Shown here one piece after another: positions 34,732-43,430 of a stretch of 47,389 bases of DNA. The stretch is from contig DDIR01000123.1 of assembly GCA_002338715.1 (NCBI GenBank), positions 82,019 through 129,407 of the forward strand, written 5' to 3'. The notes under the pieces were generated by a model. It searched no databases and had not been told where the DNA came from. It saw only the letters and a list, made by a program, of their open reading frames with translations. Within the stretch, counting starts at the first letter, position 1, and every line of letters starts with the position of its first letter. Origin of the DNA: Phycisphaerales bacterium UBA1845. GTDB taxonomy: Bacteria; Planctomycetota; Phycisphaerae; UBA1845. A program made the position numbers and the translations under genes.

Positions 34732-35364
34732 TTACTCTTGGCGGGCCATGTATGCCGCGCCAATCATCACGACGAGCAACAACACGCTGATCGCCTCAAA
34801 TGGCACGAGGTAATTGGTCAGCAGGCCGGTACCGAACTGCGTCATCGACGAACCGACGACAACCGCGTCCGTCTCCAGCGGCCATTCTGCGTTGACAACA
34901 ACAAACAGCAGCATGCCGGCGAACAACGCACACACGACACCTGCAGCGATCAACTCACTACGCTTCACCTCAAACTTCGCCCACGGTGATTTACTCGTGA
35001 GCATGACGCCGAAGATCAGCAAAATCAGCGTGCCACCCGCATACACAATGAGCTGGATGACGCCGATGAAATTCGCCAAAAGCAAGAAGTACATTAGCGC
35101 GACAGCAGCCAGCGTACCGAAGAGATACACCGCCATTCGGACGATGTTTTTCGACAGGCAGATCGCCAAGCCGCTTGCGAGAATGACGCCTGCGCAGGCG
35201 TAGAACATCAGCGCCTCAAGCAGGCCCCCGTCGGCGGACGTCTGAATCCCCTGATCGGAAAGCGAAAGGTCGGTGTCGGCCGCATGAACCGGAGCCGCCG
35301 CGATAAACATCGCGATTGCCAGCGGCGTCATCAACAGCAAGATTTTTTTGAGTCGAAGCGTCAT
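34732..35364 (-). CDS. nuoJ: NADH-quinone oxidoreductase subunit J with a signal-like extension
   Basis: A 210-residue complex I membrane subunit. The five-helix core has the conserved MYFLLLANFIGVIQLIVYAG with the pi-bulge region of TM3. Unusually the first 29 residues look like a cleavable signal peptide: two lysines, a hydrophobic run and PVHAAD, followed by 15 hydrophilic residues before TM1. That is 40 residues more than typical. The ATG at 35364 has no better downstream alternative. It follows nuoH by 37 bases. Confidence 0.93.
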   Translation of the reverse strand: MTLRLKKILLLMTPLAIAMFIAAAPVHAADTDLSLSDQGIQTSADGGLLEALMFYACAGVILASGLAICLSKNIVRMAVYLFGTLAAVALMYFLLLANFIGVIQLIVYAGGTLILLIFGVMLTSKSPWAKFEVKRSELIAAGVVCALFAGMLLFVVVNAEWPLETDAVVVGSSMTQFGTGLLTNYLVPFEAISVLLLVVMIGAAYMARQE

Positions 35365-35401
35365 GTCTGCTTCCAGAACGAAAAACGTTTAGCGATGGCG
35401 A

Positions 35402-36925
35402 CTACGCGCCAGGCAACTGCTTCACTGCAAGGTAACCCACCATCTGGCGGCCATTGCGATAACCAAATGCCGCGACGGAAAGGAATCCGAACGTCACGGC
35501 TGCGGTCAGCAAGCCCAGTATCCAGCGGATGATGTCCGAGAAAACCGTGCCGTCCAAAAGCACCATCCACACCGCATGCCCAACGAGCGCGACGCACGCG
35601 ATCGGGAACATCACCTGAACGCAGGAGTACAACACCTGGTCGATGCGAATACGAGGCAGCGTCCAGCGAATCCACAACTGGATATAGATGAAAATAAAGC
35701 ACTTGAAGATGAACCAGAACGGACTACTGAACAGCACGCCATTCAAGAAAATCTTGACGATTGAATCTTCCTCGAATGCCCAGGTCGCCGGGATCGGCGT
35801 ATGCCACGCGCCGAGAAACAGCGTGACAGCCAAGGCACTGACGACGAACATCGCAGCGTACTCGGCGAAGAAAAAGAGCGCCCAGCGGAAACCGGAATAC
35901 TCGGTGTGGAAACCAGCCACCAACTCGCTTTCAGATTCGGGCAGGTCAAACGGAGCCCGCTTGCAGTTGGCCAGTGACGCGATGTAGTACGTGATGAAGG
36001 CGATGAACGTGAACGGGTTGTGGAAGGCGTTCCAACTGAACCATCCGCCCGTCTGCATGTCGCCGATCTGCACCATGTTCAACGTGCCAGCCGTCATGAT
36101 CGGAATCAGCAGCACGGTCGTCATCGGGATTTCATAGGAAACCATCTGACACGCTTCGCGCATCGCCCCGTAGACGCTCCACTTGTTGTTGCTCGCCCAA
36201 CCCGCGACGATGACGCCGACCACTTCAACACCGACCATGGCGATGATGAAGATCAACGCGACGTCCACATTGCGGAACACCCAGTACGAACCGAGCGGCA
36301 GGCACAAAAACGCGAGCAGTGACGGCACGAACGCCAGATACGGCGCGACGCGAAACAGCATCGCATCCGCCTGTTCGGGAACCAGGTCTTCCTTACCGAC
36401 CAGCTTTACACCGTCGGCGAAAGACTGCGCCCATCCGTGCCATCCACCGACGCGCATCGGCCCCATGCGGGATTGAATACGACCCGCGACCTTGCGCTCC
36501 CACCAGATGGCGTAAACGGGAATCAGATTGAACAAACCGAAGATTGCCCCGAGACCGACGAGATCGCGAAGCAGTTCCAACTGGAGCGGCCAAAGCAGGT
36601 ACTTGAGAATCCCGCTGGCGACAATGGAATGGGCATCGAGATACGCGCCGATTTCAGCGGTGGTCAGTGTTTGACCCCAGACGCTATGGGCCGCACCGTT
36701 CACATCGCTGGCTGCGATCGTCTCGACAAAACCGAAGAGCATCCAGTGGGCCCAGACCAGCAGCGTTCCACCGATGATTGCGCCCAGAAGGATCGGGCCG
36801 GGGAACCGGCTGACGATGGGCGTCGCCATCGTATAGACCATGCGGGCCAGCGCCACGATGCCCCGGGCGGGACCGCGATACTCAAGCGGTGGACTCTGTT
36901 TCCAAGGGACGGAAAACTGCGTCAC
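35402..36925 (-). CDS. nuoH: NADH-quinone oxidoreductase subunit H (long form)
   Basis: The complex I subunit that forms most of the quinone-binding pocket at the junction with the peripheral arm, 507 residues compared with about 330-420 in most bacteria. The core has WWERKVAGRIQSRMGPMRVG, QSFADGVKLVGKED, REACQMVSYEIPM and FDLPESESELVAGFHTEYSG. The extra length is mainly an N-terminal region of about 120 residues with one additional hydrophobic segment (PILLGAIIGGTLLVWAHWML), plus a longer loop near TM6. It follows nuoD after a 130-base gap, where nuoE, nuoF and nuoG would often be expected. Confidence 0.94.
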   Translation of the reverse strand: MTQFSVPWKQSPPLEYRGPARGIVALARMVYTMATPIVSRFPGPILLGAIIGGTLLVWAHWMLFGFVETIAASDVNGAAHSVWGQTLTTAEIGAYLDAHSIVASGILKYLLWPLQLELLRDLVGLGAIFGLFNLIPVYAIWWERKVAGRIQSRMGPMRVGGWHGWAQSFADGVKLVGKEDLVPEQADAMLFRVAPYLAFVPSLLAFLCLPLGSYWVFRNVDVALIFIIAMVGVEVVGVIVAGWASNNKWSVYGAMREACQMVSYEIPMTTVLLIPIMTAGTLNMVQIGDMQTGGWFSWNAFHNPFTFIAFITYYIASLANCKRAPFDLPESESELVAGFHTEYSGFRWALFFFAEYAAMFVVSALAVTLFLGAWHTPIPATWAFEEDSIVKIFLNGVLFSSPFWFIFKCFIFIYIQLWIRWTLPRIRIDQVLYSCVQVMFPIACVALVGHAVWMVLLDGTVFSDIIRWILGLLTAAVTFGFLSVAAFGYRNGRQMVGYLAVKQLPGA

Positions 36926-37055
36926 GGTGACGCTCCCTGTAAATTGATTGCAACCTGCCCACTAGATGAGGGACGGATTGTATCGATTAGAATTCAACAC
37001 GCAAAAAACGATCAACACACTTTAGAAATTGGTTCCCTCGATCAAACGCAACTGA

Positions 37056-38258
37056 CTAACGATCGACTTCACCCATCACAACGTCCATGCTTCCGATGAT
37101 CGCCGGGATGTCCGCCAATAGACAATTCTTACCGGCATATTCGAGAACACAGAGATTGCAGAAGCTCGGCCCCCTGGCTTTGACCCTGGCCGGGATCGCC
37201 GAACCGTCACCTTTCACATAGAACCCAAGCTGTCCGCGGGGATTCTCAATTTCCATATAGACTTCGTCATCGGGCAGTTTCACCGTCTTGCACTTCTTGT
37301 TGCAAACGCCCTCTTTTTCGTCGGCGGCTGGTATATCTCGGAGGCACTGACGGATGATCTTGACCGACTCGATCATTTCCTTCACGCGAACGTAGTAGCG
37401 ACTCCAGCAGTCACCCACCACGACACCGCGCGGGATCTCGCCCGTTCCGCCAGACAAACCGACGGGCACGTCGAAGTTGAAACGATCGTAGATTTCGTAA
37501 GGCTTGGCTTTGCGAAGATCGAACTTCACACCGCTGCCGCGAAGCACCGGACCAGTCAGCCCGAAACGGATGGCGTCTTCAGCCGAGATCACGCCAACCC
37601 CGCCCGTTCGCTTCACGAAAATGTGGTTGTAACTGAGCAGATTGTTGTAGTCGTCGACCTTCGGTTCGAAATAGTCGAGAAACTCGCTGCATACATCGAC
37701 GAAGTTGTCTGGCAGATCGTCGGTCACACCACCGATCGTGATGTAGCTGTACGTCAAACGCGCTCCGCATGCCGACTCGAACAGGTCCAGCAACATCTCG
37801 CGTTCGCGGAAGCAATACAAAAACGGAGTGAACGCGCCCATGTCCAGTCCATACGTTCCGATCGCCACGAGGTGCGATGCGATTCGGTTGAGTTCGGCGA
37901 ACATCACGCGGATATATTGGGCCCGCTCGGGAACTTCCAGACCGGTCAACTTCTCAACAGCCAGCGCGAACGCCTGGTTGTTGTTCATGCCGGCCAAATA
38001 ATCCATCCGGTCGGTGTAGGGCACGTATTGATACGGTGCGACGTTTTCGCCGATCTTTTCGGCGCAGCGATGCAGGTATCCGATGTGCGGCACCGATTGG
38101 AGCACCATTTCGCCGTCCGTCCGCAGCACAACACGCAACACGCCGTGCGTGGATGGGTGCTGGGGCCCCATGTTGACGAGCATCTCTTCGGTGCGAACGT
38201 CTGCCTGCCTTGGTGCAGAGGCGTCAGCCGGATTGGTTGGTGCGATCGTGTCGGCCAT
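37056..38258 (-). CDS. nuoD: NADH-quinone oxidoreductase subunit D
   Basis: The 49-kDa-type subunit of complex I (400 residues), related to NiFe hydrogenase large subunits, lining the quinone site. It has MGPQHPSTHGVLRVVL with the quinone-contacting His, GYLHRCAEKIGE, NNQAFALAVEKL and IMGEVDR-like end. The C-terminus SMDVVMGEVDR is the usual last sequence. The ATG at 38258 is preferred over a TTG at 38267. It is encoded separately from NuoC, with a 34-base gap. Confidence 0.95.
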   Translation of the reverse strand: MADTIAPTNPADASAPRQADVRTEEMLVNMGPQHPSTHGVLRVVLRTDGEMVLQSVPHIGYLHRCAEKIGENVAPYQYVPYTDRMDYLAGMNNNQAFALAVEKLTGLEVPERAQYIRVMFAELNRIASHLVAIGTYGLDMGAFTPFLYCFREREMLLDLFESACGARLTYSYITIGGVTDDLPDNFVDVCSEFLDYFEPKVDDYNNLLSYNHIFVKRTGGVGVISAEDAIRFGLTGPVLRGSGVKFDLRKAKPYEIYDRFNFDVPVGLSGGTGEIPRGVVVGDCWSRYYVRVKEMIESVKIIRQCLRDIPAADEKEGVCNKKCKTVKLPDDEVYMEIENPRGQLGFYVKGDGSAIPARVKARGPSFCNLCVLEYAGKNCLLADIPAIIGSMDVVMGEVDR

Positions 38259-38292
38259 TATTCTCAACTGCCGTTAAATTCCCGCCAAAAAA

Positions 38293-38826
38293 CTAGTGGC
38301 GTGGGCTCTTCAATTCGTGTTCCGTCGTTCCCGGAATACCGTGATACTCGAGCGGATGGGCGTAGTCCTTGCGAAGCGGATGCCCCACCCAATCGTCCGG
38401 GCAGAGAATTCGTTCGAGATTCGGATGACCCGGGAAATCGATTCCCATCAGGTCGTAGGCCTCGCGCTCATGCCAGTCAGCCGCTGCCCACAGATGCGCG
38501 ACCGATGCGATCTGCGGATTGTTTCGATCGGTGACCACGCGAACCGCAAGTTCGCGGACGTACGACATGTTTTCCGTCGCCGAAAGCGGTGACATGGCGG
38601 CTAGGTCGTACACGCAGGCCAGCTTGTCGTCGGCCAACAAGTCGATGGCGGAAATGCACTGAAGAAAATCAAACGCCATCCGTGAATCGTTACGCAAAAA
38701 AGTCGCGACCTCGGTCCATTTGTCGTTGCTGACAATGACGTATGGGCGACAACTGTCGACGGCGGTCTCTTCGATCGCATCGCCGAACTGACTTTTTAGG
38801 ATTTGGCAGATTTCTTCAAATGACAT
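38293..38826 (-). CDS. nuoC: NADH-quinone oxidoreductase subunit C
   Basis: The 30-kDa-type subunit of complex I (177 residues) that packs on NuoD in the peripheral arm. The signature W-HEREAYDLMGIDFPGHPNL region is present (about residues 119-138), followed by ILCPDDWVGHPLRKDY. Length is typical for a stand-alone NuoC. It follows nuoB by 73 bases. Confidence 0.94.
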   Translation of the reverse strand: MSFEEICQILKSQFGDAIEETAVDSCRPYVIVSNDKWTEVATFLRNDSRMAFDFLQCISAIDLLADDKLACVYDLAAMSPLSATENMSYVRELAVRVVTDRNNPQIASVAHLWAAADWHEREAYDLMGIDFPGHPNLERILCPDDWVGHPLRKDYAHPLEYHGIPGTTEHELKSPRH

Positions 38827-38899
38827 TGCGTGTCACTCTGGTTCTTGTTCTGGCAATTTCTGGTTCTGGCAATTCTGTCTTGCTTACTTGCCCGATGCC

Positions 38900-39424
38900 T
38901 TAAACTGAGGCCAGCAGCTTTTGATTGTTTTCAGCCACCCGGTCGATCGCCCTTGTTTCGTGGCGAATTTTGTCCTGCAAACGCATCAAACCTTCCAACA
39001 GCGCCTCCGGTCGCGGAGGACATCCGGGAATGTAAATATCAACGGGAACAACCAGGTCGACGCCCTTGACCACGTGGTATCCATGCTTGAAGTAAGGACC
39101 GCCGCCAATTGTGCACGCACCCATCGCCATCACGTACTTCGGATCGGGCATCTGGTTGTAAAGACGTTTGAGGCGGCTGGCCATCTTGTAGGTCACGGTG
39201 CCCGCGACGATCATCAAGTCGCTCTGTCGCGGTGTGGCCCGAAACGCACCTGCACCGAAACGGTCAATATCAAACCGGGAAGCGCCGACGGCCATCATCT
39301 CAATGGCGCAGCACGCCAGACCGAATGTCATCGGCCAAACACTGCTGGCCCGCGCCCAGTTGAGCGCCCAGTCCAGCGACGTCATCATCAGGCCTTCTTC
39401 AAATCGGTTTTCGATCCAACTCAT
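38900..39424 (-). CDS. nuoB: NADH-quinone oxidoreductase subunit B
   Basis: A 174-residue peripheral-arm subunit that holds the terminal [4Fe-4S] cluster N2 next to the quinone site. The ligands are visible: Cys38-Cys39 in [10 protein letters not shown], Cys104 in [10 protein letters not shown] and Cys135 in PGCPPRPE. The ATG at 39424 overlaps the nuoA stop as ATGA; a longer frame start at 39460 would lie inside nuoA and is rejected. Confidence 0.96.
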   Translation of the reverse strand: MSWIENRFEEGLMMTSLDWALNWARASSVWPMTFGLACCAIEMMAVGASRFDIDRFGAGAFRATPRQSDLMIVAGTVTYKMASRLKRLYNQMPDPKYVMAMGACTIGGGPYFKHGYHVVKGVDLVVPVDIYIPGCPPRPEALLEGLMRLQDKIRHETRAIDRVAENNQKLLASV

Positions 39425-39927
39425 GAGAGAGACTCCGATACAACTGCTGGCGCTTTCCACTCGGGTTCTTTCTGACCTTCATCCGAACGAACCCAGTCGA
39501 GATATCCAAACCGCCATTCGTAAAGGAACCCGACGAGAATCGGCACCAGGAAAAACAGCATTCCAAACAATGCCAGGCTGCCGTTGCCCGCATCTCTGAA
39601 CTGACGGAACACGACCGCCCACGGCCAAAGCAGGGCAATTTCCACGTCAAACACGATGAAGAACAGGGCGACGATGTAGAAGCGCAGGTCGAACTGAACC
39701 CAACTGTCGCCGATCGACGGCTCACCACATTCGTAAGTCGATGCTTTTTCCGGGTGCGGAAGTTTGGGGCGAATGAGGCTGCCCGCAAAGAGCGCCGACA
39801 CGATGAATGCAATACCGGTCACGGTGAACAGCAGGATGCCAAACACCAGTTCGACGTTGGTATCTCCAGAATCAATCTGCGAACTGGCGAGCACGTTGGT
39901 TGCCTGGGCCAAAAGGTTCGTGGACAT
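39421..39927 (-). CDS. nuoA: NADH-quinone oxidoreductase subunit A
   Basis: A 168-residue membrane subunit with three helices at the junction of the two arms of complex I. Diagnostic parts are [13 protein letters not shown], the cysteine loop near the quinone entrance, and [20 protein letters not shown]. It shares one base with nuoI upstream and ATGA with nuoB downstream, so translation is coupled. The C-terminal tail of about 20 residues is longer than usual. Confidence 0.95.
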   Translation of the reverse strand: MSTNLLAQATNVLASSQIDSGDTNVELVFGILLFTVTGIAFIVSALFAGSLIRPKLPHPEKASTYECGEPSIGDSWVQFDLRFYIVALFFIVFDVEIALLWPWAVVFRQFRDAGNGSLALFGMLFFLVPILVGFLYEWRFGYLDWVRSDEGQKEPEWKAPAVVSESLS

Positions 39928-40574
39928 CAGGAATCAGATTCCTCCTTTGGCGTATCGCCTTCCGCGGGGGCGTCTTTCTTGGACGGTGCAGGCTTGGGCG
40001 GAGCTTTCTGTTCGGTCATCGCCTCGGCCATGATCTGATGACGATCGCTGGCTTTGTCGATCCACTCCTGCTTGCGATCCTGAGCCCAAGTGGGAAGTTT
40101 GTCTTTCTGCATCCAAAGTGGCTGCGGAGTCTGCAAACCTTCGGTCGCGAGTTCGGTGAATTCAACGACCATCGACTTGCGATCGTAACCTGAAAGATCG
40201 TGAAGATTGCCCATGTGGATGCAATCGGTCGGGCATGGCGGAACGCACAGCGAGCAGAACATGCACTTGGAATAGTCGATGGCGTAACGGGTCATCGCCC
40301 CGCCCTTGGCCACCCCACTTTCCTTGTCGATTTTTCGCGGACCGGTTTTTTCGATGTAGATGCAGTCGACCGGGCAGGCCTTGGCGCACTGGTCGCAAGC
40401 GATGCACTTTTCGATCTCGTACCAGTGGAAACCCCGATATCGCGGCTGAAGCGCCGGGGCGACGTCGGGGTATTGAAGCGTGATGGTCTTTGCAAAACAG
40501 TAGCGGATGGTGATCCGCATACCGATCAGAATCGTCCGCAGTGACGAATAGATATTATAGAAATAGTCGCGCAT
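39927..40574 (-). CDS. nuoI: NADH-quinone oxidoreductase subunit I, first gene of the operon
   Basis: A 215-residue peripheral subunit carrying two [4Fe-4S] clusters (N6a and N6b). The cysteine sets are C57-C60-C63-C67 in CIACDQCAKACPVDC and C104-C107-C110-C114 in CMFCSLCVPPCPTDC. The C-terminal 50 residues are an unusual Lys, Ala, Pro and Glu-rich hydrophilic tail. The gene is placed first, ahead of nuoA, whereas in E. coli it follows nuoH. The 248-base gap upstream, to the thiolase, should hold the operon promoter; I see only a lone TATAAA-like element and the inverted repeat at 40652. Confidence 0.95.
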   Translation of the reverse strand: MRDYFYNIYSSLRTILIGMRITIRYCFAKTITLQYPDVAPALQPRYRGFHWYEIEKCIACDQCAKACPVDCIYIEKTGPRKIDKESGVAKGGAMTRYAIDYSKCMFCSLCVPPCPTDCIHMGNLHDLSGYDRKSMVVEFTELATEGLQTPQPLWMQKDKLPTWAQDRKQEWIDKASDRHQIMAEAMTEQKAPPKPAPSKKDAPAEGDTPKEESDS

Positions 40575-40651
40575 GGCTCCCGTTTCGCCTTCTGGTCACG
40601 CCCTGGCCTTTCGACCACATGGTATCCCAACCACCTTCAACCCTTTGCGGC

Positions 40652-40669
40652 GCTGAACTTATGTTCAGC
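40652..40669. repeat. Perfect 18-base palindrome in the nuo leader
   Basis: GCTGAAC and GTTCAGC flank a TTAT loop, about 80 bases upstream of nuoI. It contains GAAC-N4-GTTC, the form of Gram-positive LexA boxes, and could alternatively be a terminator-like hairpin for the thiolase transcript, although no T-run follows. Arms of 7 bp occur by chance a few times in a window this size. Confidence 0.4.
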
Positions 40670-40822
40670 TCTGGCGTCACCGTGGGCACGGATTCTAGGC
40701 ATCCCTTGGATAACTCGCAACCGTTTATATCGAGAAACACTCGGCATTTACGAACATTTTTGTTCAATGCGAATCGATTGAAAACGTTGCCTGTGAATTG
40801 CTGAATGCCAAGAATACAGACT

Positions 40823-42010
40823 CTACTCCACGCGCTCGATGGCGATCGCGCTCGCCTCACCGCCGCCGATACACAGTGCCGCGATTCCGATGCGTTTCTT
40901 GCTGACTTCCAACGCCTGGGCCAATGTGATCGTGATCCGCGCCCCCGTTGCGCCCAGCGGATGGCCCAGCGCGACCGCCCCACCGTAAACGTTGACTTTG
41001 GCGTGATCCAGCTTCAGATCGTGGATCGCCGCCATCGCTACCACCGAGAACGCTTCGTTGATTTCAAACAGGTCTACGTCGGCGAGTTTGAGGTTTAATT
41101 TGTCGGAGAGCTTGCGGATCGCATGGATCGGCGCGACCGTAAACTGCGTCGGTTCCATCGCCACGTTCGCGTGTCCGAGAATGCGGGCTTGGGGCTTGAT
41201 GCCCAGCGATTTAAGGCGATCGTCGCCGAAGACCACGCACGCTGTCGCCCCGTCATTGATGCTCGAGGCGTTACCCGCTGTCACCGTGCCCTCTTTGCCA
41301 AATGCCGGTCGAAGGGCTGCGATCTTATCCTCCACGAATTTCTCAGGATTTTCGTCCTTGTCGACGATGACGCTGCCCTTGCGACTCTTGACCTCGACGG
41401 CTTCGATGATCGCGGCGCTGATGCCTTCGTCTCGGGCTTTGATCGCCCGCTTGAAGCTCTCGATGGCGAATGCGTCCTGTTGTTCCCTTGAAAACCCGTA
41501 GTCAGCCGCACACTTGTCACCGCAATTGCCCATGTGGACGTCGTTGTAAACGTCCCATAACCCATCGTGCACCATCGAATCCACGACTTGGCCATTCCCC
41601 ATGCGATAACCCGAACGGGCTTGCGGAAGCAGGTATGGCGCTCCCGACATGCTCTCCACCCCGCCCGCGACTGCCAGCGCCATGTCGTCGCACTGGATGG
41701 CCTGCGCCGCGTGGATGATCGATCGCATGGACGAACCGCACACCTTGTTGATCGTTGTGCAGCCGACCTCATCTCCGATGCCTGCACCGAGGCTGCATTG
41801 CCTGGCGATGTTCTGACCGAGGCCGGCGCCGATGACGTTGCCCATGAACACTTCGTCAATGTCGGTGGGTTTGATTCCGGATCGTTTGAGCGCACCGCGA
41901 ATCGCAGTCGCGCCGAGTTCTGCGGCAGGAACGGTCGACAAAATTCCCTGAAACGCCCCAAACGGGGTCCGACATCCGCCAGCGATATAAACGTTCTTGA
42001 GCATTGGCAT
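40823..42010 (-). CDS. Acetyl-CoA C-acetyltransferase (thiolase)
   Basis: A 395-residue thiolase that condenses or cleaves acetoacetyl-CoA and related 3-ketoacyl-CoAs. The nucleophile is Cys91 in NKVCGSSMRS, His350 lies in GGAVALGHPLGATGAR and the second cysteine is Cys380 in LCIGGGEASA; NEAFSVV is also present. Length and the C-terminal CxG motif support an acetyl-CoA acetyltransferase rather than FadA, but specificity is not certain. It stands upstream of the nuo operon on the same strand, with a gap that contains the nuo leader. Confidence 0.9.
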   Translation of the reverse strand: MPMLKNVYIAGGCRTPFGAFQGILSTVPAAELGATAIRGALKRSGIKPTDIDEVFMGNVIGAGLGQNIARQCSLGAGIGDEVGCTTINKVCGSSMRSIIHAAQAIQCDDMALAVAGGVESMSGAPYLLPQARSGYRMGNGQVVDSMVHDGLWDVYNDVHMGNCGDKCAADYGFSREQQDAFAIESFKRAIKARDEGISAAIIEAVEVKSRKGSVIVDKDENPEKFVEDKIAALRPAFGKEGTVTAGNASSINDGATACVVFGDDRLKSLGIKPQARILGHANVAMEPTQFTVAPIHAIRKLSDKLNLKLADVDLFEINEAFSVVAMAAIHDLKLDHAKVNVYGGAVALGHPLGATGARITITLAQALEVSKKRIGIAALCIGGGEASAIAIERVE

Positions 42011-42125
42011 GGCTCCAATCGGTAAGTGCCCATTGATCTGTGGTTGATTCGGGGATCTTACAGGAGCGGTTGCGTTTCATCCAACCGGGCTGGGTGATGG
42101 ACAACTGGGCGACGTGGTGGACCGG

Positions 42126-43430
42126 CTATTCGGGAATCTTGCGGCCATGGGGATCTTCGCCCAGGTCGCCCATTTCCTTTTGGAGTTGCTCGCTCAAATC
42201 GTCGCCGAGGTAGTGCTCGATGCGCTCTGCCGGTTCGTGGAGGTGGTCGAGCGGGATGTCGAAATGGGTGGCCATGTAGCCTTCCCACAGGCGGTGATCG
42301 CGGACGAGTTTGGTTGCGGCGTCGCGGCCGGTCGCGCTAAGACGCACCCGATCAGAACCAATGCTTTCGACGGCTTTTCGACGTTGAAGGGAACCGAGCG
42401 CGATTCGCGCCAATGTGCCGCGTCCCACGGCACTAAGCAGGTCTTCCTTGAAAATGTCCTCACCTGGTCGATGCTCGCCCCAACGATAGAGAATGCCCAG
42501 CATGTCCTCACGAACGATCTGAAGGGTGAGTCGGGCGCGGTGGTACCACTTGCCGACGAGGCCATATCGCGGTGCGAAGACCAGCGTGATCAAGAATAGG
42601 ACGCCGGTGACCACGGCGATCATCGCGGCTGTCTCGATCGCGACCGAAGGATCGAGCCCAAGCCAACCCGGACCGCGAAACGCGAGGAGATGACCAAGGA
42701 CGGCTGACACCCCCGCCACAATCACCGCGAGAACGAGCGTCGTGCCCATCCGGTCCGAGAGCAGACGGGCAGTTGCGGCTGGTACAATCAACATCGCAAT
42801 GACGAGAATGGAACCCACGGCTTCGAAGCTGGCCACCGTGGTCACAGCCACCACGACCATCAGCAGATAGTGCATCACGTTGGCATTGATTCCCAGCGTC
42901 GTGGCAAGTTGCGGGTCGAATGCGCAGATCTTCAGTTCTTTATACAGGGCGCACACGAAGATGATGTTCAACAGCAGCGCGAGCGCCACGTTGACGACGG
43001 CTGGTGGAACCCCACCATCGAGTGCATCGAGCGGAATCTGCGAAAGGTTGCCGTAGAGCACGCATTGGGGATCAAGGTCAACGTGGTCGGCTGCCTGCCG
43101 AATCAACACAAGCCCGAGCGCAAAGAGGATGCTGAACACCACCCCCATCGCCGCGCCGCTTTCGACTTTTCCGTGACGGGTGATGACCTGCGTCCCGACG
43201 GCTGTCAGTATTCCGACGATGACCGCGCCGATAAACATGGGAAGCACGCCGCGGCTATTCGTGATCAAGAATGCGATCGCCAGACCGGGAAGCACCGCGT
43301 GGGAAATCGCGTCGCCCATCAGACTCATCTTGCGCAACACGAGAAATGTACCCGGAAGTGCGCACGCCATCGCCGAGCAGATGCCGGCAGCGATGATCCA
43401 CCCGTCGATGTTCACATCCCATTCCATCAT
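42126..43430 (-). CDS. mntD: Manganese/zinc ABC transporter permease with DtxR-like C-terminal tail
   Basis: A 434-residue ABC-3-family permease. Residues up to about 290 form about 8 membrane helices, with GDAISHAVLPGLAIAFL and GSILVIAMLIVPAATARLL being family blocks. The rest, about 130 residues, is a cytoplasmic winged-helix plus dimerisation module like DtxR/MntR: RVRLSATGRDAATKLVRDHR, LWEGYMATHFDIPLDHLHE, then AERIEHYLGDDL and PHGRKIP. The metal-site histidine and glutamate residues of DtxR (His79, Glu83, His98, Glu105, His106 equivalents) are present, with Glu at the Cys102 position as in MntR. It overlaps the upstream permease by 4 bases (ATGA) and is last in the operon. Confidence 0.88.
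   Translation of the reverse strand: MMEWDVNIDGWIIAAGICSAMACALPGTFLVLRKMSLMGDAISHAVLPGLAIAFLITNSRGVLPMFIGAVIVGILTAVGTQVITRHGKVESGAAMGVVFSILFALGLVLIRQAADHVDLDPQCVLYGNLSQIPLDALDGGVPPAVVNVALALLLNIIFVCALYKELKICAFDPQLATTLGINANVMHYLLMVVVAVTTVASFEAVGSILVIAMLIVPAATARLLSDRMGTTLVLAVIVAGVSAVLGHLLAFRGPGWLGLDPSVAIETAAMIAVVTGVLFLITLVFAPRYGLVGKWYHRARLTLQIVREDMLGILYRWGEHRPGEDIFKEDLLSAVGRGTLARIALGSLQRRKAVESIGSDRVRLSATGRDAATKLVRDHRLWEGYMATHFDIPLDHLHEPAERIEHYLGDDLSEQLQKEMGDLGEDPHGRKIPE

Noticed and set aside
36926..37055. A degraded nuoE, nuoF or nuoG between nuoD and nuoH
   Set aside because: The 130-base gap is AT-rich with no frame or motif resembling those subunits.
37623..38534. A 303-residue plus-strand frame opposite nuoD and nuoC
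   Set aside because: Antisense shadow of two clearly identified genes; no recognisable domain.
40752..40765. GAACA-TTTT-TGTTC near the nuo leader as a LexA site
   Set aside because: Arms of only five bases with a spacer unlike known LexA boxes and no SOS gene next to it.
42011..42125. RNA gene or terminator between the thiolase and Mn permease genes
   Set aside because: No stable hairpin with a T-run, cloverleaf or conserved RNA pattern is visible.
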